This document shows positions 7,739 to 12,204 of a DNA stretch of 12,204 nt, piece after piece. Source of the DNA: Planctomycetota bacterium (GTDB lineage: Bacteria > Planctomycetota > Phycisphaerae > WQYP01); the NCBI GenBank assembly GCA_021852225.1, contig JAJZOA010000064.1:1-12204 (forward strand), in the 5' to 3' direction. The position numbers and the translations under genes were made by a program. Every line of letters starts with the position of its first letter. Position 1 is the first letter of the stretch. A model generated the notes under the pieces. That model ran no database searches, was not told the origin of the DNA, and worked only from the letters and a program-made list of their open reading frames with translations.

Positions 7739-8683
7739 TTAGCTGAAAATATTAATCTCGCAAATGCTCCACCACATAAAGTTGTCGCTGGCGGTAAGGA
7801 CGATCTTGACATACTGGGCCGTGACTGGCGAACCGAGCACGATATCCGTCAGTGAACCGGTTGATCCAGCAGCGGTGTAGACAGTTGTCCAGTTAATGCC
7901 ATCGGTTGATATTTCTACGGCAAAGCCGCGTGGATAGTTGCCGGTACTGGCGCCCTGATCGAGCATGATGTGCTGAATGGTTTGGGCAGATCCTAAATTG
8001 ACCTGAATGTAATCCCCGGCGCTTTGGGCACCATTCGTGTTCCATTGTGAACCCGTACTGCCGTCAATAGCACCCTGGGCGTAGGCGCTGTTCACATTAG
8101 CAGTTGCGGTGAAGGTGGTCTGGGGGAGTGCGTTGGCCAGCGAATAGTTAAAACTGGCCGAGACATTGGCAAATGTGGCTGTAGCCGTGGCACTGGTGTT
8201 TCCGGAAGTGACCGCCATGCCCGCCTGTGTGGAGGCTGTCATGTTGATGGTTTGGGTAGAGCCGATCTGTATCCAGGTGCTGCCAGTGGTGCTGTAATAG
8301 GCGGATACATTGTTGCCGCTGCGAATCAGTTGTACCCAGACATTGGCACCCGATACGCTTACGGCCGATGACGCGGCTGCGGCTCCGTCCGTGGTCCGGT
8401 AAGCAAATGAGAGTTGATTACCGGCACCGTACAGGACGGCGGCAAAGGCCTGGCCGGCGGCGCATATAACTGCCGGAAAGTCTGCCCTTCCGCGCCGATT
8501 CCGGTGACAGGCAATTGTGCCGCGGCAATTCCCGGATCGAAATGATGCACAGATTCCGAGACCGCATCGCCGGTGGTGTCGCCAAAGTTGATACGGTCAA
8601 TGTAATTTCCTCCGCTCATATAGAGACGCGGTTCCAGCGCCTCGAAAGCGGCCCTTTGGCGTTCGTTTCCGCCGCCAAAGCAT
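7739..8683 (-). pseudogene. LEPR-XLL surface protein with discoidin domain, frameshifted twice
   Basis: The likely start is the ATG at 8683, with AAGGAG 7 nt upstream, encoding MLWRRKRTPKGR. After 12 codons the frame must move by one base within a TTT run (complement of 8645-8647) to read FEALEPRLYMSGG, the LEPR-XLL motif of planctomycete exoproteins. That frame continues with NYIDRINFGD... to FRQLYAPPA. It must then move back near 8450-8462 to read GQAFAAVLYG... and onward to the stop at 7739. The ATG and stop are in the same frame (945 bp), so the two shifts compensate, but the unshifted frame meets a stop at 8597. The C-terminal parts are a half copy of the concanavalin-like domain found in the xyloglucanase-like neighbour (WVQLIRSGNNVSAYYSTTGS) and a complete F5/8 type C (discoidin) carbohydrate-binding domain ending in WWSICEINIFS. 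It is either a decaying gene or carries sequence errors. The function would be surface polysaccharide binding. Confidence 0.75.
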
Positions 8684-8690
8684 AGCCGAA

Positions 8691-8696
8691 CTCCTT
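8691..8696 (-). promoter_or_regulatory. Ribosome binding site that sets the start of the LEPR gene
   Basis: AAGGAG lies 7 nt before the ATG at 8683. This is the best ribosome binding site near the LEPR gene. It favours this ATG over the one at 8772, which is in the LEPR frame but encodes an atypical Cys/His-rich leader with no such site. The short basic peptide it starts is what normally precedes the LEPR motif. Confidence 0.6.
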
Positions 8697-8891
8697 GCCA
8701 GGAATCACAAAATATCAACTGCCGAACGTGAGAGTGTGTGACCTTGAAACTGCGATCACAAAGAAAATGCATCTTCCGCCGCCAGCATCCGCGAGAGCAA
8801 ACTAAAGGCGGGTAATAGGCGCATGTCTATACCATTATCGCGTCTATTTGGTGGCAATTTGCGACACTTTGTTAGGTGTTGGTAAGGGCAA

Positions 8892-8938
8892 AAAAAGACT
8901 CCTGCGTGAGCCGGCGGCTCGAAGGCAGGAGTCTTTTT
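8892..8938 (-). terminator. Strong intrinsic terminator after the GH74 gene
   Basis: A 14 bp perfect stem (AAAAAGACTCCTGC at 8892-8905 and GCAGGAGTCTTTTT at 8925-8938) carries a further inner stem GAGCC/GGCTC (8908-8912, 8916-8920). Read on the minus strand it ends in a run of T beginning 17 nt after the GH74 stop codon. The A and T tracts on both sides make it symmetric, so it could work in either direction. Only minus-strand genes flank it. Confidence 0.88.
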
Positions 8939-8954
8939 GGATTCCCCGGAACAG

Positions 8955-11900
8955 TTATTGCCAGAGAGTGACATCACTGAAGGTGGCGATGGACAATGCG
9001 CTGGTATTGTGTGAGGTAACCGCCAGGCCCGCCAGTATGGATGTATTGCTGAAGGTGATGGCGGTTGAACCGATCAGGGTCCAGGTGGAGCCGTCGGTGC
9101 TGTAATAGCCGCTGAAACTATTGCCGCTTCGGACTAACTGCACCCATGCGGGGGTGGTGATGCCAGCAATCTGAATGTTTCCTAATTGTCCGCTGTCGTC
9201 GCGCCATTGCATGGCCACGCCATTACCAGGTGTCAATACCACGTCCACAAAAGGGGAGTTGGCAGCGCTGGAGTTTCGGAACATCACGCCAGCTTTGGCC
9301 CATGAATTGGTATTATCGAGGCTCGTCACGTCTGCAGTCAAAACGCCGTCTCCGCTCCATGACTGGCTGACGAAATTGAATTGGTCGCTGCTTCCCCAGA
9401 TATCCGAGCCGCCACCAGAGACGGTCCAGTCGCCGTAGGTGGCATTGTACGTCGACGAACCGTACTGGCCCGGAGCACCGATATTGGTATCTGTGGTGTT
9501 GGCGGCGGTGAGAATAGTGGCAACCAGTGATACATTACTGAACGCTGATGTGTTCAACGCACTGTTGTCATGAGCGGTCACGGCAAGGCCCGCCAGATTC
9601 GAAGCGTTTGAAAACGACACAGTGGTAGTGCCCACCAGGGTCCAACTCTTACCATCGGTGCTGTAGTAACCAGTGAAGTTATTTCCGTTGCGGACTAACT
9701 GCACCCACACCGGCGCGTTGATTCCATAGATCGATGTATAGTTGCATTGGCCGCCGGTGGCATTGCGCCACTGCATGGTAACACCATTCCCGGCCGTAGC
9801 CATGACATCCACAAACGTCGCATCGGCACCGCTGGAATCGCGGAACATAACTCCGGATTTTGCCCAACTGTCCGTATTTTCAATACTGTTGACCTGTGCG
9901 GTAAGCGTGCCGCTGCCGGACCAAGTCGTACTGGCGAAATTGAACTGATCGCTGCCGCCCCAGATATCAGTGCCGCCGCCGGAGACGTTCCATTGGCCAT
10001 TGGCTGAAGTGTAACTTGCCGATCCCGCCACCCCCGGCGTTCCGATGTCCTGATCGGACCATCCGCTCGGCAAAGGTGCAATATTGCCCACAAAGAGACC
10101 CCGTCCGCCGGCACCAACAAAAATCTGGCCGTAGACATTCGGACTTGCGGCCAGCACGTTGACTGCTTGTGGAGCCCCGCTCCAGCCGAATGGCTCAAGC
10201 GAGGTATTGATCTGCGTCCAACTGCTCCCGGTATCGTTGGAAACGAATATACCTGTAACGTTGTTGATCATTCCGTAGAGATAGATTGCTGGATAACCGC
10301 CCGATAGCGACTTGCCGAAGGCCACGGCGTAGGCTGTCTGCACGCTTCCAATGTTGTAAAAGTTGACCCCGGAATTGACAGATCGATACAAGCCGCTGCT
10401 TGTGGGCAGCCAGAGATCGCCCGATGCCTCCGGTACCGCAACCAGCGGCCCGCCCCAGGTAGGAAGCCCGGTGGCGCCCGTCCAGAATCCCGTCCCACCG
10501 TTGTTGCTGACATACACCGCTCCTGATGCGGGATCATAAATATAGAAATTGCTCGAATTAGCTCCATCCGCCACAACCTTGAAACTCGTGCCGTTGTTTG
10601 CGGGCAAGCCCCAGTCCTCAGTCCAACTAGCGCCATCGTTGGTGGAATAATATGCGCCGGAGCCGGACGGAGTCCACACGATCGTCCCGCCATTAGCGGA
10701 AATCGCGATGGTGCCCGGGCCGGAGGAACTCGCGCCCGGCGGTACGCTGGAAAACGCCGTCCAGCTTGTGCCGTCGTTGGTGGAATATGCGCCATAGGGC
10801 GCGTTGTATCCAACTCGCACCATGTCATTTGGATTATCCTGGGCAAAGGCAATACTGGTGCTCGAACCCAGGTTGGGGGTAAATGCACCGGCCGCGGGGG
10901 AAGTGGTAAAGCTGGCGTTGTCAAACCCACCGTTGTCAGCCGTAACACTCAACAATGGCGATCCGGTGGGTGGCGCAATGATCCCCCAAACAGCCATTTC
11001 TTCCAGCCCGCTGTCTTCGAATGACCACGTCGTGCTGCCACCGTTGTCAGCATTGGTCACGTTGTTGCTGACAAAAAGGCCCCCTCCAGTGGTGAAGATA
11101 GCGTTGTTCGGGTTAAATGGATTGATCTCAACGTCAGTCAACCAACTCACAGGCTTGTCGCTATAGGGCGCACTAGAATAGTTCCATGTCGCCGAAGAGA
11201 ACAAATCCGTCCATGTCGCACCTCCGTTGGTGCTACGGTATATCTGGTCGCCCTGGGGACCGGGCCACCACCGATCCAACGTGCTGACGATGATTGTACC
11301 TGGGTTCTCCGCATCCACTGCCACGCCCGCAAAACCACCCTGACCAGTTGGAGGGGTGATGTTGGTCCATGCGCCGTTTTGTGTGTTGAGGCTCCAGACG
11401 GCACCAGCGGAAACGTTATTAGGTCCCAAGGCATTATCGTAAGTGACATACAGGCGACCGGAGGAATCCATCTCGGCCCGATACGCCAGCATTCCGTTGG
11501 TCGGCTCATTCGCCACCGGCGCCCAGGAATTTCCGGCGTCGGTGCTTTCATACAGATTCGGCCCACTTGTCGTATTGACACCGACATAAATATCCGAAGT
11601 GGCGTTGCCGGACGAACCACTGGCTTTATTGAAGAGAACAAATGTCACACTGGACGGCGAAAAGCTGGTAACCTGACTCCACGATTGGCCGTAATTGGTG
11701 CTTTTCCACAGGCCATTGTTGTTCGTGCCCAAATACAAAATGCTGTCGTTATTCGGATCAACCTGCAATCGCTCGCCGGCTCCACGGCCATCTTCGTTGC
11801 CGCCGAGCTTAAAGGGCAGACTTACCTGTGTCCAAGAGGAGCCTTGATTGGTGGAATAATAAAACGATGCGTCCGATGCCCACGACGCAGTGTACAGTCC

Positions 11901-12204
11901 AGCAGCAATATATACTCGATTTGGGTTTATCGGGTCTGTCGCCAAGCCTAGTACACCCGGCGCATTAATGGTGTCGGTAATCGGCGTCCAAGTGCTGTTG
12001 GTAGGATTCCATCGGTAAGCCCCACCAATATCCGTTCTGGCGTATACCAGATTGGGCGTACTCTGGTTGTAGACAATACCGGTGACAAACCCGCCCCCCT
12101 CAATCGCAACATTCGACCATGTGGCAGCCGTCGCTGCGGAAAGCATGATGCGTTCTTCCAGTTTTTCGAAAACTGGTCCCTGTCGAGTCGATGCTTTGAT
12201 CTTT
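8955..12204 (-). CDS. GH74 xyloglucanase-like exoenzyme with LEPR-type N-terminus (5' partial)
   Basis: The frame is open through the right edge, so the start is outside; about 1,082 residues are visible. The ATG at 12146 is inside the motif FEKLEERIMLSA, a LEER variant of LEPR-XLL, and is not the start. Directly after comes a GH74 beta-propeller: WSNVAIEGGGFVTGIVYN, LVYARTDIGGAYRW, LPFKLGGNEDGRGAGERL and repeated BNR/Asp-box motifs (STNQGSSWTQV, STNGGATWTDL). GH74 enzymes cleave xyloglucan (endo-beta-1,4-glucanase or reducing-end-specific). Candidate catalytic Asp residues are in RTDIGG (codon 12030-12032) and TADNGGF (codon 10935-10937). The second assignment is less sure because the spacing between the two is shorter than I expect. 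The C-terminus has two tandem concanavalin-like domains with a 188-residue period. The enzyme is probably exported and surface-bound. It is transcribed toward the broken LEPR gene and ends at the hairpin terminator. Confidence 0.88.
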   Translation of the reverse strand, partial: KIKASTRQGPVFEKLEERIMLSAATAATWSNVAIEGGGFVTGIVYNQSTPNLVYARTDIGGAYRWNPTNSTWTPITDTINAPGVLGLATDPINPNRVYIAAGLYTASWASDASFYYSTNQGSSWTQVSLPFKLGGNEDGRGAGERLQVDPNNDSILYLGTNNNGLWKSTNYGQSWSQVTSFSPSSVTFVLFNKASGSSGNATSDIYVGVNTTSGPNLYESTDAGNSWAPVANEPTNGMLAYRAEMDSSGRLYVTYDNALGPNNVSAGAVWSLNTQNGAWTNITPPTGQGGFAGVAVDAENPGTIIVSTLDRWWPGPQGDQIYRSTNGGATWTDLFSSATWNYSSAPYSDKPVSWLTDVEINPFNPNNAIFTTGGGLFVSNNVTNADNGGSTTWSFEDSGLEEMAVWGIIAPPTGSPLLSVTADNGGFDNASFTTSPAAGAFTPNLGSSTSIAFAQDNPNDMVRVGYNAPYGAYSTNDGTSWTAFSSVPPGASSSGPGTIAISANGGTIVWTPSGSGAYYSTNDGASWTEDWGLPANNGTSFKVVADGANSSNFYIYDPASGAVYVSNNGGTGFWTGATGLPTWGGPLVAVPEASGDLWLPTSSGLYRSVNSGVNFYNIGSVQTAYAVAFGKSLSGGYPAIYLYGMINNVTGIFVSNDTGSSWTQINTSLEPFGWSGAPQAVNVLAASPNVYGQIFVGAGGRGLFVGNIAPLPSGWSDQDIGTPGVAGSASYTSANGQWNVSGGGTDIWGGSDQFNFASTTWSGSGTLTAQVNSIENTDSWAKSGVMFRDSSGADATFVDVMATAGNGVTMQWRNATGGQCNYTSIYGINAPVWVQLVRNGNNFTGYYSTDGKSWTLVGTTTVSFSNASNLAGLAVTAHDNSALNTSAFSNVSLVATILTAANTTDTNIGAPGQYGSSTYNATYGDWTVSGGGSDIWGSSDQFNFVSQSWSGDGVLTADVTSLDNTNSWAKAGVMFRNSSAANSPFVDVVLTPGNGVAMQWRDDSGQLGNIQIAGITTPAWVQLVRSGNSFSGYYSTDGSTWTLIGSTAITFSNTSILAGLAVTSHNTSALSIATFSDVTLWQ
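8958..9485 (-). repeat. Tandem C-terminal domain, copy 2
   Basis: Protein repeat from NIGAPGQYG to FSDVTLWQ. Shared anchors with copy 1 are VSGGG.DIWG.SDQFNF, SWAK.GVMFR, GNGV.MQWR, WVQLVR, GYYSTDG.SWTL and LAGLAVT. It is a concanavalin/DUF1349-like fold by appearance and may bind carbohydrate. Well over half of the residues agree by eye. Confidence 0.75.
9522..10049 (-). repeat. Tandem C-terminal domain, copy 1
   Basis: Protein repeat from DIGTPGVAG to FSNVSLVAT, offset from copy 2 by exactly 564 bp (188 codons) at the IG.PG anchor. A short linker (ILTAANTTD) joins the two. The second half of the same domain type recurs in the broken LEPR gene, so the family has at least three members here. 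Confidence 0.75.

Noticed and set aside
7739..8242. Stand-alone discoidin protein starting at the ATG at 8242
   Set aside because: The same frame continues upstream with a clear match to the domain of the neighbour (WVQLIRSGNN...), so the ATG at 8242 is internal.
8359..8772. Separate 137-residue protein starting at the ATG at 8772
   Set aside because: It contains the LEPR motif but has an atypical Cys/His-rich leader, no ribosome binding site and a Pro/Arg-rich nonsense tail. It is better explained as the middle frame of one frameshifted gene starting at 8683.
8958..10049. Mobile element or CRISPR-like repeat
   Set aside because: The repeated units are in-frame protein domains of one gene, without inverted ends, transposase or spacers.
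10268..10948. 226-residue minus-strand open frame inside the GH74 gene
   Set aside because: Pro/Arg/Ala-rich alternate-frame shadow of the beta-propeller coding sequence; no motif or ribosome binding site.

Overview
The window looks like a chromosomal piece of a planctomycete, most likely Phycisphaerae-like. This is an inference. It rests on two predicted exoproteins that carry the N-terminal LEPR-XLL type motif (one LEPR, one variant LEER), on a short SecA paralogue beside a PqqD/site-2-protease/HlyD fusion protein, and on a moderately high G+C content. No rRNA, tRNA, CRISPR array, insertion sequence or phage gene was seen.

Left part (1-3392), housekeeping and membrane genes. It holds the 3' end of a class I aspartate-type aminotransferase (+). 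Next is a DUF481-type outer-membrane beta-barrel protein (-) with a clear sigma70-like promoter. An AqpZ-type water channel (-) follows. Last is an orphan heme-copper oxidase subunit III (+), divergent from the aquaporin across a 300 bp spacer. The two minus-strand promoters share a 13 bp palindrome-like element lying on the -35 box.

Middle (3469-7643), a two-gene minus-strand operon. First is a 734-residue protein joining a PqqD-like segment, an M50/site-2 protease-like membrane core with HESGH, and a HlyD-like adaptor region. After a 32 bp gap comes a 645-residue SecA-like ATPase. It keeps all helicase and preprotein-crosslinking motifs but stops where the helical scaffold, helical wing and zinc tail of SecA would begin. 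Together they look like a specialised membrane export or processing module.

Right part (7739-12204), predicted cell-surface or secreted proteins on the same strand, upstream of that operon. The gene entering from the right edge encodes a GH74 xyloglucanase-like enzyme with a LEER variant of the LEPR motif and two tandem 188-residue C-terminal domains. It ends at a strong hairpin terminator. Below it lies a smaller LEPR-XLL gene with a half copy of the same domain plus an F5/8 type C (discoidin) domain. That gene is broken by two opposite single-base frame shifts, so it is either a decaying gene or holds sequencing errors.

The main idea worth testing is that the SecA-like/S2P-HlyD pair serves export or maturation of LEPR-XLL proteins such as the two encoded next to it.
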